Origin: Candidatus Kerfeldbacteria bacterium
GTDB lineage: Bacteria > Patescibacteriota > Patescibacteriia > SBBC01
Reading direction: 5' to 3'
DNA: 38,282 nucleotides
Assembly (NCBI GenBank): GCA_016207275.1
Contig: JACQPY010000010.1
Location: 1 to 38,282 of the forward strand
The position numbers and the translations under genes are program-made. Positions 13,158-22,800 of the stretch are shown piece by piece. Positions within the stretch are counted from its first letter, which is position 1. The number at the start of each line of letters is the position of its first letter. The notes beneath the pieces were generated by a model. That model was not told the DNA's origin and ran no database searches. It was given only the letters and a program-made list of their open reading frames with translations.

Positions 13158-14207
13158 ATGACGCTCCAGGAACTATTGATCAAGACGGTGGAGGCCAAAG
13201 CGTCAGATCTCCACCTGGTCGTCGCTGAACCGCCGACAGTTCGCGTCGACGGGGAACTCGAAGCCCTGCGCGGGTATCCGAAGCTTTCGCCTGACGACAC
13301 CCGGTCGCTGATTTATTCGATCCTGACGCCGGAACAGATCAAGCGTTTTGAAAACGAGCAGGAGTTTGACACCTCGTACGACCTGCCAGGCGTTTCTCGT
13401 TTTCGCATCAACCTTCATTACGAGATGCGGAACGTCGGGGTGTCGATTCGCGCCGTCCCGCACCGCATTCCGTCGCCCAAGGATTTGGATTTTGACGAGA
13501 CGATTTACGAGCTGACCCACATCAACTCCGGCCTGGTGCTGGTGACGGGTCCGTCGGGATCCGGGAAGTCAACCACCATCGCCGCCATGATCGACATCAT
13601 CAATGCCGAGCGTCGCGCCCACGTCATTACCATCGAAGACCCGATTGAGTTCGTCTTCACGCCGCAGCAGAGCATCATCGAGCAACGCGAGGTCGACATT
13701 GACACCCGTTCATTTTCGGCCGCGCTCAAGCGCGTCTTGCGGCAGGATCCGAACGTCATCTTCGTCGGGGAAATGCGCGATCTGGAGACGTTTCAGGGGA
13801 CGCTGACCGCGGCCGAGACCGGGCACCTCGTCCTGTCAACGCTGCACACGCCCAACGCCGCCCAGACGGTCGACCGCTTCATTGACATGTTTCCGCCCCA
13901 CCAGCAGAACGAAGCGCGATTGCAGCTGTCGAGCGTGCTGCGGGCGATCATTGCCCAGCAGCTCGTACCCCAAGAAGGCGGGGGACGCGTGGCGGTTCGC
14001 GAGGTGCTGGTGAATACTCCAGCAGTCGCCAACCTGATTCGGGAAAATCAGATTGCCCAGATTCCGTCGGTCTTGCAAATGAGCACCAAAGAGGGGATGC
14101 GGACGATGGACATGGCCCTGCGCCAAATCTACCTGGCCGGCCGGATCAGCGAACTGACCGCCCGCAATCGGATGCTTGATCCGGAAAAGTTGACCACGTA
14201 TTTTTGA
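13158..14207 (+). CDS. pilT: PilT-type twitching motility ATPase
   Basis: 349 residues, normal for PilT. It is a hexameric cytoplasmic ATPase that powers type IV pilus retraction. The N-terminal domain has SDLHLVVAEPPTVRVDGEL; the RecA-like core has Walker A GPSGSGKST (131-139). An Asp box, VITIEDPIEF, follows (about 157-165). Walker B lies near DPNVIFVGEMRD (197-208) and the His box near TGHLVLSTLHT (221-231). GEMRD is typical of PilT rather than PilB. The C-terminus MDMALRQIYLAGRIS is also characteristic. No other pilus gene is adjacent. Patescibacteria commonly carry type IV pili for host contact. Confidence 0.93.
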   Translation: MTLQELLIKTVEAKASDLHLVVAEPPTVRVDGELEALRGYPKLSPDDTRSLIYSILTPEQIKRFENEQEFDTSYDLPGVSRFRINLHYEMRNVGVSIRAVPHRIPSPKDLDFDETIYELTHINSGLVLVTGPSGSGKSTTIAAMIDIINAERRAHVITIEDPIEFVFTPQQSIIEQREVDIDTRSFSAALKRVLRQDPNVIFVGEMRDLETFQGTLTAAETGHLVLSTLHTPNAAQTVDRFIDMFPPHQQNEARLQLSSVLRAIIAQQLVPQEGGGRVAVREVLVNTPAVANLIRENQIAQIPSVLQMSTKEGMRTMDMALRQIYLAGRISELTARNRMLDPEKLTTYF

Positions 14208-14241
14208 GGTTGGAATAAGCTAGAAGCGAGAAATAAGAACT

Positions 14242-14574
14242 ATGCATGATGAGCAGTGGAAAGAGACTGTCGGCCGGATTCAAGATACCTTTCGGGTTTT
14301 GAGCCACGAGGTGGTCCGGGGTGATGAGGTTAGCGGCGACGTCGAGTTCATTGAGTTCGAGTCGCCGCAGGGGCGGATGAAGGTCGAGCGAACCAGCAAG
14401 CCCCGTATTGTCGGCAAGACCGCGCTGGGCTCAAAGCGCATCGGCAGCTCGGTCAGCGTCCACTACGAGTATTCGCCGACCGATCGGGTGCACACGGTCA
14501 AGGCCTACCGCTGGAACGACGTTAAGGGCGACTGGGATGAGGTGACGGCGCCGACGGGAGGAGCAAGTGGGTAG
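14242..14574 (+). CDS. conserved-looking small protein, unknown function
   Basis: 110 residues, 34 bp after pilT. Charged and soluble, with no signal or membrane segment. It has a helical N-terminus (WKETVGRIQDTFRVLSHEV) and a beta-rich centre (VSGDVEFIEFESPQGRMKVERTSKP, VSVHYEYSPTDRVHTVKAYRW). I do not recognise a family. It could be a small nucleic-acid or chaperone-like protein; placement after pilT on the same strand may mean co-transcription only. Confidence 0.55.
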   Translation: MHDEQWKETVGRIQDTFRVLSHEVVRGDEVSGDVEFIEFESPQGRMKVERTSKPRIVGKTALGSKRIGSSVSVHYEYSPTDRVHTVKAYRWNDVKGDWDEVTAPTGGASG

Positions 14575-14633
14575 GCAGTCGAGCCGCGGGCTGACTGCCG
14601 AGGCGATACTTCAGCCTGGCGAGAGTCGCTAGC

Positions 14634-15839
14634 ATGCAGCGGGTCTTGCGTTTCCCAGAGGGATTCCTCTGGGGAGCGGCGACATCGGCTCACCAAGTCG
14701 AAGGCGACCAGGATAACGACTGGACGGCGTGGGAGAAGCTAGGCCGGATCAAGGACGGCTCGGTTTCTGGCGCGGCCTGCGAGCACTGGACCCGCTACCA
14801 GGCTGATTTTGACCTGGCCAAAGAGCTCCATCATACGGCCCACCGTTTTTCCGTTGAGTGGAGCCGAATTGAGCCGCGGGAAGGGGAGTGGAATGAAGCG
14901 GCTTTAGCTCACTACCGCGACGTGGTCCGCGCGCTCCGCCAACGGCAGATCGAACCGTTCGTCACGCTCTGGCATTTTACCAACCCGCGGTGGTTGGCCG
15001 AGCGCGGCGGTTGGGAACATCCCGATACGCCGCGACTGTTTGCCCGATACGTTGGTCGGGTCGTTGAGGCCCTGCCGGACGTACGATTTTGGATAACCGT
15101 CAACGAACCGAACGTCTACGCTCTACTGAGCTACTTCGTTGGTGAGTGGCCGCCGGAGGTGCGATCGTGGCGACGAGCGCTCAACGTGCTGCATCGACTG
15201 GCGGCGGCACACGCCCAAGCGTGGCGGGCAATCAAGGCGGCGCAGCCCGATGCTCAAGTTGGATCAGCGCTTAACCTCGTTGATTACCGATCAGAGCGCC
15301 CGCATAACGTTCTCGATCGTGTAAGCACCTTAATCAGCGATCGAATCTATAACCATCGATGGTTGCGGATGACGGCAAGTTATGAAGACTTCATCGGCGT
15401 CAACCACTACCTGCAACAGCGAATCCGGTTCGGCAGCGTGCGTCGTCCGATTATTGCTGCGCCGCAGGAGCAGCCGTTGACAGACTTTGGCTGGAAAATG
15501 AATCCGCCGTCGATGTATCGCGTGCTCCGCTTGGCCGGCTCGTATGGCAAGTCTCTTTATGTTACGGAGAATGGTTTAGCCGACGCCCATGACCGTTGGC
15601 GTCAACGTTTTATTCGTGACTACTTAGGTTACGTCCATCGTGCTCTTCAGGATGGGGTGGATATTCGCGGGTACTTTCACTGGTCGCTGCTCGACAATTT
15701 TGAGTGGCGCGAGGGGTTTTCCAAGCGCTTCGGGTTGGTGGCCGTTGATTTTACGACCCAGCGACGTTCGATTCGACCGAGCGCGCGGTGGTTTGCTGAA
15801 GTGTGTCGAAAGAATGCTTTGGTTTTGCCCGATGCCTGA
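14634..15839 (+). CDS. glycoside hydrolase family 1 (beta-glucosidase/beta-glycosidase)
   Basis: 401 residues, slightly shorter than typical GH1 enzymes (about 440-470). Retaining TIM-barrel glycosidase. The N-terminal signature FPEGFLWGAATSAHQVEG is complete. The acid/base glutamate is in TVNEPN (E158) and the nucleophile in YVTENG (E312). The C-terminal substrate-binding WSLLDNFEWREGFSKRFGL is intact. No signal peptide, so it is cytoplasmic. It probably acts on short beta-glucosides or related sugars. The stop overlaps the mutM start by 8 bp. ATG 14634 gives MQRVLRFPEGF, the expected distance to the first motif. Confidence 0.92.
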   Translation: MQRVLRFPEGFLWGAATSAHQVEGDQDNDWTAWEKLGRIKDGSVSGAACEHWTRYQADFDLAKELHHTAHRFSVEWSRIEPREGEWNEAALAHYRDVVRALRQRQIEPFVTLWHFTNPRWLAERGGWEHPDTPRLFARYVGRVVEALPDVRFWITVNEPNVYALLSYFVGEWPPEVRSWRRALNVLHRLAAAHAQAWRAIKAAQPDAQVGSALNLVDYRSERPHNVLDRVSTLISDRIYNHRWLRMTASYEDFIGVNHYLQQRIRFGSVRRPIIAAPQEQPLTDFGWKMNPPSMYRVLRLAGSYGKSLYVTENGLADAHDRWRQRFIRDYLGYVHRALQDGVDIRGYFHWSLLDNFEWREGFSKRFGLVAVDFTTQRRSIRPSARWFAEVCRKNALVLPDA

Positions 15840-16746
15840 ATTGCCCGAAGTTGAGACGATTCGGCAAGGACTAAGCCACGTTCTCGTCGGCACGAAAATC
15901 GTGCGGGTGGAGGTGCGGTTACCAAAAATGGTGAGCATCGGGTCTTCGCTACCAAGCCAGTACCGCACGAACCGTCGGGACCGGGCGCAGCACTTTGTTC
16001 AGATGCTCAGGGGCAGGAAGGTTCAGAGGATCGAGCGTCGGGCAAAGCTCCTCCTCATTGAACTGAGCGGGAAGTGGTACCTCGTAGTGCACCTGAAAAT
16101 GTCCGGGCAGCTCGTGTGGCGACCCCGCTCTGGACGTCTACTGGTCGGTGGACACCCAATTCCCGGAGGAACGGAGCTTTTGCCGAATCGGTACACCCGC
16201 GTCGTAGTCACAACCACTCACGGCCAGTTGTTCTTCAATGACCAGCGGCAGTTCGGCTACATGAAGATTATCGGTGGAGTGCAACTCAGTGAGTGGATGG
16301 AAGCACACCGGTTTGGCCCTGAACCGCTCGATCCTCACTTTCAGTTCTCCCACTTCCGCAGGATTTTGCGGAAGCATCAGGCAAAACGCATCAAGCCTAC
16401 ACTGCTCGACCAAACCGTCATCGCGGGAGTCGGAAATATTTACGCCGACGAGACTTGCTTCGATGCGCGGGTACGTCCCACGCGGCGGATTCGAACGTTG
16501 ACGAAACGTGAGCAGCAGCGGTTATTTCGAGGCCTGCGGCGAGTGCTACGTGCAGCCGTTCGGCACCGCGGGACAACTGCTCGTTTTTTCCGAACGGTCA
16601 CCGGCGAGAAGGGCCGCATGAATCGTTTCTTGCGGGTCTACGGTCGAGCCGGTCGATCCTGTCGGCGAGGAGATGGTGGGGTTATTAAAAAAATCGTCCT
16701 GCAAGGCCGCGGGACGCACTTTTGTCCTGTTTGCCAGCCCCGTTAG
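15832..16746 (+). CDS. mutM: formamidopyrimidine-DNA glycosylase (Fpg/MutM)
   Basis: 304 residues starting MPELPEVETIRQGL, with catalytic Pro2 and Glu3, so ATG 15832 is certain. It removes oxidised purines such as 8-oxoguanine and cuts the abasic site. ARAKLL-type Lys (K72) and VVHLKMSGQ are present. The helix-two-turn-helix has TLLDQTVIAGVGNIYADE. The C-terminal zinc finger is altered: SCRRGDGG carries C277 but Gly280 where the second cysteine belongs, while CPVC (298-301) is intact. It may bind zinc poorly or use another ligand, as some Fpg/Nei relatives lack zinc. It overlaps the GH1 gene by 8 bp, and its stop lies in an inverted repeat. Confidence 0.93.
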   Translation: MPELPEVETIRQGLSHVLVGTKIVRVEVRLPKMVSIGSSLPSQYRTNRRDRAQHFVQMLRGRKVQRIERRAKLLLIELSGKWYLVVHLKMSGQLVWRPRSGRLLVGGHPIPGGTELLPNRYTRVVVTTTHGQLFFNDQRQFGYMKIIGGVQLSEWMEAHRFGPEPLDPHFQFSHFRRILRKHQAKRIKPTLLDQTVIAGVGNIYADETCFDARVRPTRRIRTLTKREQQRLFRGLRRVLRAAVRHRGTTARFFRTVTGEKGRMNRFLRVYGRAGRSCRRGDGGVIKKIVLQGRGTHFCPVCQPR

Positions 16747-16803
16747 AGGCAGCAAAAAAATTCTGTGCCGAGAAAAAGATATTCGGGGCTGCCTCTAACG
16801 GGG
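16738..16803. repeat. 16-bp perfect inverted repeat at the end of mutM
   Basis: CCCCGTTAGAGGCAGC (16738-16753) and its exact reverse complement (16788-16803) surround a 34-nt loop. The left arm contains the mutM stop codon. It could act as a two-way transcription stop between convergent genes, but no T-tract follows either side directly. A small palindromic insertion is the alternative. Confidence 0.7.
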
Positions 16804-16814
16804 TCAGCGCTAGG

Positions 16815-17255
16815 CTAGGGAAGCAGGAGCCAGAGGATGAGGGTGGTGGCCAAACCAACCAGCGCACCAACCACGGCTTCCAACGGCGTGTGACCGATCC
16901 GTTCAATGATGTGGTGGGGAAACTTCGGTTTTTCTTTGGCCGGTAATTCGTTAATCAGTCGGTTTAAGATGCCGGCGTGTTCGCCGAGATACATGCGAAA
17001 ACCGATCGCGTCGCGAACGATGATAAACGAGAAAATCGCGGCAATGGCAAACGCCGCTGAGTAAATTCCTTCGACGATGCCAACCACGGTCGTTAAGGAG
17101 GTAACGAGAGCGGTGTGCGACGAGGGCATGCCGCCGTAGGTATTGAGCAGGCGAAGGTCAAATCTGCCAGTTTTAGCAGCTTCAACCATGACTTTCGCCA
17201 ATTGCGCTACCAAACCGGCGACCAGTGGAATCAGTATGATTTTTGGCAGCTCCAC
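16815..17255 (-). CDS. divergent PAP2-family membrane protein (DUF212, YuiD-like)
   Basis: 146 residues from GTG 17255; the frame is open further upstream to 17366. It is a membrane phosphatase-like protein: LIPLVAGLVAQLAKVMVE helix, then GRFDLRLLNTYGGMPSSHTALVTSL with the PSSH motif typical of this family, then RDAIGFRMYLGEHA, and LGHTP-like RIGHTPLEAVVGALVG near the end. TATAGT lies 7 bp before the GTG (17267-17262), so the transcript may be leaderless, although no good -35 is visible. The substrate of this family is not settled. It ends the surface-protein gene set but may not belong to it functionally. Confidence 0.85.
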   Translation of the reverse strand: MELPKIILIPLVAGLVAQLAKVMVEAAKTGRFDLRLLNTYGGMPSSHTALVTSLTTVVGIVEGIYSAAFAIAAIFSFIIVRDAIGFRMYLGEHAGILNRLINELPAKEKPKFPHHIIERIGHTPLEAVVGALVGLATTLILWLLLP

Positions 17256-17271
17256 GCCATCACTATAGCAC

Positions 17272-17293
17272 AGCCCCGCCGAGTGGCGGGGCT
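17272..17293. terminator. GC-rich hairpin between two - strand genes
   Basis: AGCCCCGCC-GAGT-GGCGGGGCT, a perfect 9-bp stem, lies between the Ig-like gene and the PAP2-like gene. There is no T-tract, so it may be a weak terminator or an RNA processing element. Its form resembles the GAAT-loop hairpins of the tRNA region. Confidence 0.45.
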
Positions 17294-17313
17294 GGAGTCG
17301 TTGTGGATTGACG

Positions 17314-18351
17314 TTACAGTTTCGGTTGCGTGCTCGAGCGTTGCCAGTTGTACCAGGAGGCAGCAATGATACCGCTCAGTAGGATGAGGTATGGTAGGGC
17401 TGGATAGACCGGGTAACAGCGGTACTGGAAGTACAGCCACAGGGCGGCGATGGTGAGGACGAGGGGCGCGACCCACCACCAGGTTGGTCGAGCGGCGCGG
17501 ATCGGGTACAGACTGACGACCAGCAGGATGAGGTAGCCGACGAACAGCCAGATCCATGTTGGTTTTGGCCAGGGCTGACAGGCGGCTGGTTCAGGTGTGG
17601 TCGTGGTCTCGGCCGCATTAACGTTACCGGCGTTGATGTTGTCATTGGCGTTGGTCGCGGCTGTGCCGCCGCCGGTATTGACGTTACTGGTGGATATGTT
17701 GGTGTTGGCGTTTTTGTTGGCGTTGGTTGTGGCGTTGACGTTGGTGGCCGGTGCGGTGGTGACGGTAACATCGATGCTCGAAACTTCGTCGCCACTGCGG
17801 GCCGCCACCCGACCGGCCCCTTCTTTAGTGGCCGTGAATCGAGCAGAACTGTCGCTCAGTGCGGTGATCGTACCGACGCCGCCTTCAACTGTCCACTGGA
17901 CGACGACGTTGGAGATTTTATTATTGAAGGCGTCAAAGGCTTCGGCCGTGAATGTCCGCGAAGCGCCGTTGACAACGAACTCAGGATTAGAGTTGGGGTT
18001 AACCGTCAGGTCAGCAATCGAGCCGGGAATAACCGTAACCTGGGCGTCGGCGGTCAGACCGGCGTAGGTGGCGGTAACGACCCAGCTACCGGCTCGGCCA
18101 CCGGTATACACGTTGGCTTGCAGCTTTCCTGAAGGGTCAGTCGTTGAAAAGACCGTGTTGCTGGTCAGATCCGTCGTGGCGCCGCTGGCGTCGCGACCCG
18201 GCGTTGTGAAAGTTTGGGTCTGGCCGGCGGCGACCAGTGCTTCGGCTGGGTTGATCGAGAAGCTCGTGATTGGGCCGACGGCCTGGGCACGAGCAGCTAA
18301 GCTGAGTAATAGCACAAGAGCGGCAAACCCTCCAAGGAGTTTGGTGCGCAT
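17314..18351 (-). CDS. Ig-like surface protein with Asn-rich linker and three membrane helices
   Basis: 345 residues. Signal peptide (KLLGGFAALVLLLSLAARAQA). Two beta-rich Ig-like (invasin/Big-type) domains follow: INPAEALVAAGQTQTFTTPG...YTGGRAGSWVVTATY (about 35-110) and NPNSNPEFVVNGASRTFTAEAFDAFNN (about 117-200). A low-complexity linker (about 204-255) is made of NVN, NAN and NTN repeats. The C-terminus has three hydrophobic segments (about 265-285, 293-309, 316-332). It starts 15 bp after the sortase stop, so it is probably in the same operon. It may display Ig domains at the surface from a membrane base. Confidence 0.65.
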   Translation of the reverse strand: MRTKLLGGFAALVLLLSLAARAQAVGPITSFSINPAEALVAAGQTQTFTTPGRDASGATTDLTSNTVFSTTDPSGKLQANVYTGGRAGSWVVTATYAGLTADAQVTVIPGSIADLTVNPNSNPEFVVNGASRTFTAEAFDAFNNKISNVVVQWTVEGGVGTITALSDSSARFTATKEGAGRVAARSGDEVSSIDVTVTTAPATNVNATTNANKNANTNISTSNVNTGGGTAATNANDNINAGNVNAAETTTTPEPAACQPWPKPTWIWLFVGYLILLVVSLYPIRAARPTWWWVAPLVLTIAALWLYFQYRCYPVYPALPYLILLSGIIAASWYNWQRSSTQPKL

Positions 18352-18366
18352 AGGGTAGTGAGGTGG

Positions 18367-19047
18367 TTAGGGAGTTAGGTAATCAGGTTGTGCAGTGACG
18401 ATTGGTTCGGCGAACAGGACGAGGCGTTGCTTGGTGGAAAAGACGGGTGTACAGGTGAAGACGGTCAGCTGCGGTTTGGACGTATCGTTCAGGATTTCGA
18501 CGGCATTCGGATTGACGATCCGCCGACCGAAAACGCGGTAGTCGTACTCGGCGCCCTTCCAGTAGACGATAATGAGGTCGCCGGTGACGAGCTGGTCGAG
18601 TAAGTAGAGGGTGCGCGGCCCAGCCAGATACTGGAAGCGGTGGCCAGTCAAGACGGTATTGCCGCCGCGATCCGGAGATGAGGTTTGGGGCAGACGCCAG
18701 ATGCCTCGCCATAAGGCACGCTCGTCCTGCCCGTCGATAATCTCGACATCGACGCCGATCTTCGGGATCACGAGCCGGTTCCCGGCCGGCAGTGGTTTGG
18801 CTGCGTCAGAAACGTTTGGCAGGAGGTTCGTACCAGCCAGCCTGGTAGCGTAAGGGAAGCTCGGTTCGAGTTTGAAGGTATGGTACAGAATCCACGGCGC
18901 AAACGGAATGGCCAGGATAGTCGTACCGAGGAGCAGCGAAGCGAGCGACAGGACCAGGCGAGTCGGCCGACGACGTCGCCACCACCAGGAGCGTGGTCGC
19001 GGCGAGTTCAAAGATCGTCGCGAGCGCGGGCCTTCGCCTGGCACCAT
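18367..19047 (-). CDS. sortase
   Basis: 226 residues. A cysteine transpeptidase that cleaves LPxTG-like signals and joins surface proteins to the wall or to each other. A basic N-terminus (WWWRRRRPTR) and a membrane helix (about 31-52) give a type II anchor. The catalytic triad is visible: H136 in LTGHRF, C199 in LTVFTCTP, and R208 in STKQRLVL. The TLTTC-like motif is VFTC here. Length and order suit class D/E-like sortases, but the class is uncertain. It is directly downstream of two substrates carrying LPATG and LATTG. Confidence 0.92.
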   Translation of the reverse strand: MVPGEGPRSRRSLNSPRPRSWWWRRRRPTRLVLSLASLLLGTTILAIPFAPWILYHTFKLEPSFPYATRLAGTNLLPNVSDAAKPLPAGNRLVIPKIGVDVEIIDGQDERALWRGIWRLPQTSSPDRGGNTVLTGHRFQYLAGPRTLYLLDQLVTGDLIIVYWKGAEYDYRVFGRRIVNPNAVEILNDTSKPQLTVFTCTPVFSTKQRLVLFAEPIVTAQPDYLTP

Positions 19048-19065
19048 GACCGACTCGGTCGTGCT

Positions 19066-19722
19066 TTAGACTCGGCGCGTTCGGCGCAACCCGATCAGGC
19101 CGGCGCCAACCAAACCAGTACCGAGCAAGGCCAAGAAGGCGTCAAGCTGTCCCACGCCGGTGGCCGGCAGCTCATCTTCGGCCCCGAGCACTTGACCTTC
19201 GTCCGTGGCCTCGGTAGTAGAGTTCTTGCGCTCGGTGGCGGTACCCTGAACGACCGGGATATTGACCGTGGTGGTGGCTCGGACCGTGACTGGATCGTGG
19301 TTTGAAGCCGACACCGTAGCGACGTTGGTGTACTGTCCGTTGGCGGCAATGCTGTTGATGACCCGCGCGGAGTACGAGGTGGAAACGGTTTGACCCGGCT
19401 CAAGGTTGCCGAGAAAGGTGTAGTCAAAGGTGTTCTTGCCGTTGGTGGTGACTTCAAAACCGATGGGTAAAATGTCGGCTAACTTGAGGCCGAGAGCGGC
19501 ACTAGTACCAGCATTCTTGACGGTCACCGTGTAGGTCACGATGTCGCCCGGTTTTGCCGTGGCTAGGTCGGCGGTTTTTGTTACCTCGAGGACCGGTTTG
19601 GTAAGCGCCACCGGCTGTTCGGGACTCGGGCCAACGACCTCCTGGGCGTAGGCCGTTATGGCTAGTGCCATCGAGGCCGCTACGGCCGCGACGGTGGCTG
19701 TTCGGACAATCGCTCGCTTCAT
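19066..19722 (-). CDS. sortase-anchored DUF11 surface protein
   Basis: 218 residues. Signal peptide (TATVAAVAASMALAITAYA). One DUF11 domain (about 45-155): LEVTKTADLATAKPGDIVTYTVTVKNAGTSA, then LADILPIGFEV, ending VRATTTVNIPV. The C-terminal sorting signal is LPATG (185-189), a hydrophobic helix and RRTRRV. A good Shine-Dalgarno (GGGAGGA) precedes the ATG. It overlaps the short palindrome CCCTAA-T-TTAGGG, which could limit ribosome access. It lies between the giant adhesin and the sortase. Confidence 0.85.
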   Translation of the reverse strand: MKRAIVRTATVAAVAASMALAITAYAQEVVGPSPEQPVALTKPVLEVTKTADLATAKPGDIVTYTVTVKNAGTSAALGLKLADILPIGFEVTTNGKNTFDYTFLGNLEPGQTVSTSYSARVINSIAANGQYTNVATVSASNHDPVTVRATTTVNIPVVQGTATERKNSTTEATDEGQVLGAEDELPATGVGQLDAFLALLGTGLVGAGLIGLRRTRRV

Positions 19723-19822
19723 ATGCCTTATTTCCTCCCTAAATTAGGGGATTATGTTATTGCGTCTCCGGTGGGGGACCGGCAAGTTTAGCCTACCAGA
19801 TCCCCCCGCGGTTGCCAAATGG

Positions 19823-22800
19823 TTAGTCTAGTGGTTGTTCCTGGCGGCGGCGAAGACCGATCAGACCAAACCCGATCAGGGTGGCGCCGAGCACCGCAAT
19901 GGCTAGGTCGAGCGGGCCAGCGCCGGTCGTCGCCAGGCCGAGAACCTTGGGTTTTGTGACGGTGATGGTTGTCCGGGCTTCTTGCGGCGGAACGTCATTA
20001 GCCGCGACGACCGCCACGTTTTCATAGTCGCCCTTCTTGGCGTCAGACTCAACGCGGACGTCAACATTAATAACGCGGTTGCGACCGGCCTGAAGCGTGC
20101 CGATCTCCCAGGTCATCGTTCGGCCCGTGCCGTGGACGAAGGACAGGTCTTTGGGCAGCGTGTCGCTGACGACCACGTTGTCCGCTCCGCCGTCGCCGAC
20201 GTTTTTGACCGTAATGGTGTAGGTGAGGATGTCGCCTGGCTTAGCTGATTTCTTGTTGACCGTTTTGGCGATGGTCAGTTCAGGTGAGACCGCGGCTAGC
20301 ACAATCGGGACTCGGACTTCGACCGGCGCGGTGGCCGTGACCTCGCTGGTGTTGTCGCCCTTGGCTTTGGCCGAGTTGTTGTACGTGCCGGCCGCTTGCG
20401 TTCCGCTGATGTTGACGAGGTAGGTGACCGTCGCTGATTGACCAGGCGCTAGGTTACCAACCGTGAACGACTTGGCGGTTGAGCCGTCAACCGCGAAGGT
20501 GAAGCCGCTTGGCAGCGTGTCAGTCAGCACTACGTTCTTGGCCGTGTCAGTGGCCGTGGCTTTGTTGGTGACGGTCACGGTGTAAGTCACCGGCTGTCCC
20601 GGGTTGGTGAAGGTGGTGACGCTTGAGGTCTTGGCAATCGTCAGATCAGGCGCAGACGTAACCGTGACGCTGGCCGAGGCCGAGATGGCCGGATCGGTTT
20701 CGGCCGAGTCAATCGTGGCAGTGTTGGTGATGACCGTGCCGTTGGCGATCGGGCTGGCGGCTCGCGTGACGAAGTGGACCTCGCCGAACGCACCAGGGGC
20801 TTGGCTACCAAGGTTCCAGGTGATGGTATTGGTTGTGGCGTTGTACACCCCGCCGTCAGCGACCGAAACGAAGGTTGAGCTTGCGGGAATCGGATCTGAG
20901 ATCACGACGGCTGTGGCGTTGGCATTGCCGCTGATGCTCCAGCTCACGGTCCAGGTGACGTCTTGGCCTGCCGGAACGGTGGTTGGATTCGCTGATTTTT
21001 GTAGGCCCAGGACCGGTCGGACATCATTATTGGTGACGGTGCAAGACTTGACGTCGCCTAGGTTGAGGGAGACGTTTCCTTGACTATCGCAGTCGCCAGT
21101 GAAGGTAGCAACGTATCCGGCTTGGTTGGTTTCGCTAACCGTATAGCTGCCCGCATTGAAGCCGTTTTGCACACCACTGGTTACCGGCGCAGCGCCCACA
21201 AACAGTGGGAAGTCCGACACCTGTTTGCTGCCACCCTGATCGTTCACGACCACCTTGGTGACCGTTAGCTTGGGCTGAATATCGTTATTGGTGATGGTGC
21301 AGGACTTGACGTCGCCCGGGCTTAGGGTGATGGAACCGTTTGCAGCACAGTCGCCGCTGATGGTTGCGCTGTAGCCAGGGATGAACGCCTCGCTGACGAC
21401 GTACGAACTAGCGTTGAAGCCGTTCTGAACACCGCTCGTTACTGGCGTGAAATCAACAAAGAGTACGAAATCGGCAACCTCTTTCGTCCCACCATTATCG
21501 TTGACAACAACTTTGGTGACGGTCAGCTTCGGCTGGACGTCGTCGTTGGTGATGGTGCAGGTCTTCGTCTCACCGACGCTGATCGTGCCGGAACAGTCAC
21601 CCGAGAGGGTTTTGGCATAGCCGGCCATGGGCGTTTCATCAACGCCGTAGGCGCCCTGGATGAGCGTGACGGTCGTGCCTGGGGCTTCAGCACCAGGGAA
21701 TGACGCCGCCGGTTGGACGTTCGTACCCGTCACGTTCATGGTGAAGTTACCGGCAACCTTCGTCCCACCGTTGTCATTCACGACATGCTTGATGACCGTG
21801 AGCTGCGGGGCGATGTCATTGTTGGTGATTTCGCAGATCTTTGTTTGGCCAAGGGCAATCGTTCCGGCGCAGTCAGGGGAGAGCGTTTTGGCGTAGCCAG
21901 CTGGACCGGTTTCGTCGACGCTATAAGACCCGAGGTCGAGCTCGACCAGCGTGCCCCCTGGGTTTCCCGGGAAGCTTGAGGGCAGAGGGTTTCCAGCGGT
22001 AACGTTCATGGTGAAGTCCGACTCGACGTTGTTGCCGCCGTTGTCGTTGACGATGGTTTTAATAACCAGGAGGTGCGGCGTTTGGGCGGTGTTCGTGACC
22101 GTGCAGTACTTCGTCTCGCCGACATTGATTGAGCCAGTGCAATCACTCGAAAACACTGGATCGAAGCCGTCAAGCGAATCCTCGGTCACGCTGTACGCGC
22201 CCTGATCGAGCGTCACCAGCGTCCCGCTGTCAGAACCTGGGAACGAATCTGGTGAAGCGTTGGCGCCACTTACGTGCATGGTGAAGTCACTCGGCGAGGC
22301 GTTGCTACCGTTGGAGTTGATGACGATCTTCGTGACCACCAGACGCGGCTGGATGTCGTCGTTGGTGATGGTGCACGTTAGATTCTCGCCCTCGTCGAGC
22401 GTGACCGTGTCGCCAAGCTCCTCCGGGCATCCTTCGTCGCCAGTGATGGAGACGAATTCGTAGCCAGCCAGACCAGCCTCGTTAATTTCAATGTCAGTAT
22501 TTGCATCAACTGGGGTTGGGTTACTGGAATTGACGGTCTGACCATCAATTTCAAGCCCGAAGTCATTCGGACCGGAATTCCCGCCGTTGTTGTTGATGAC
22601 GTTCTTGATGAGCGTGATGGTCGGGGCAATGTCGTCATTGGTGATGGTGCAGGTGATGTCTTCGCCCTCGTCGAGCGTGACCGTACCGCCAAGACCCTGC
22701 GGACACTTCGTATCCCCGGTCAGAGAGACGAAGTTGTAGCCAGCCAGCCCGGCCTCATTCAAGGCAACCGGGGTGTTGGCGGCCACCGGCAGCGGCTGTC

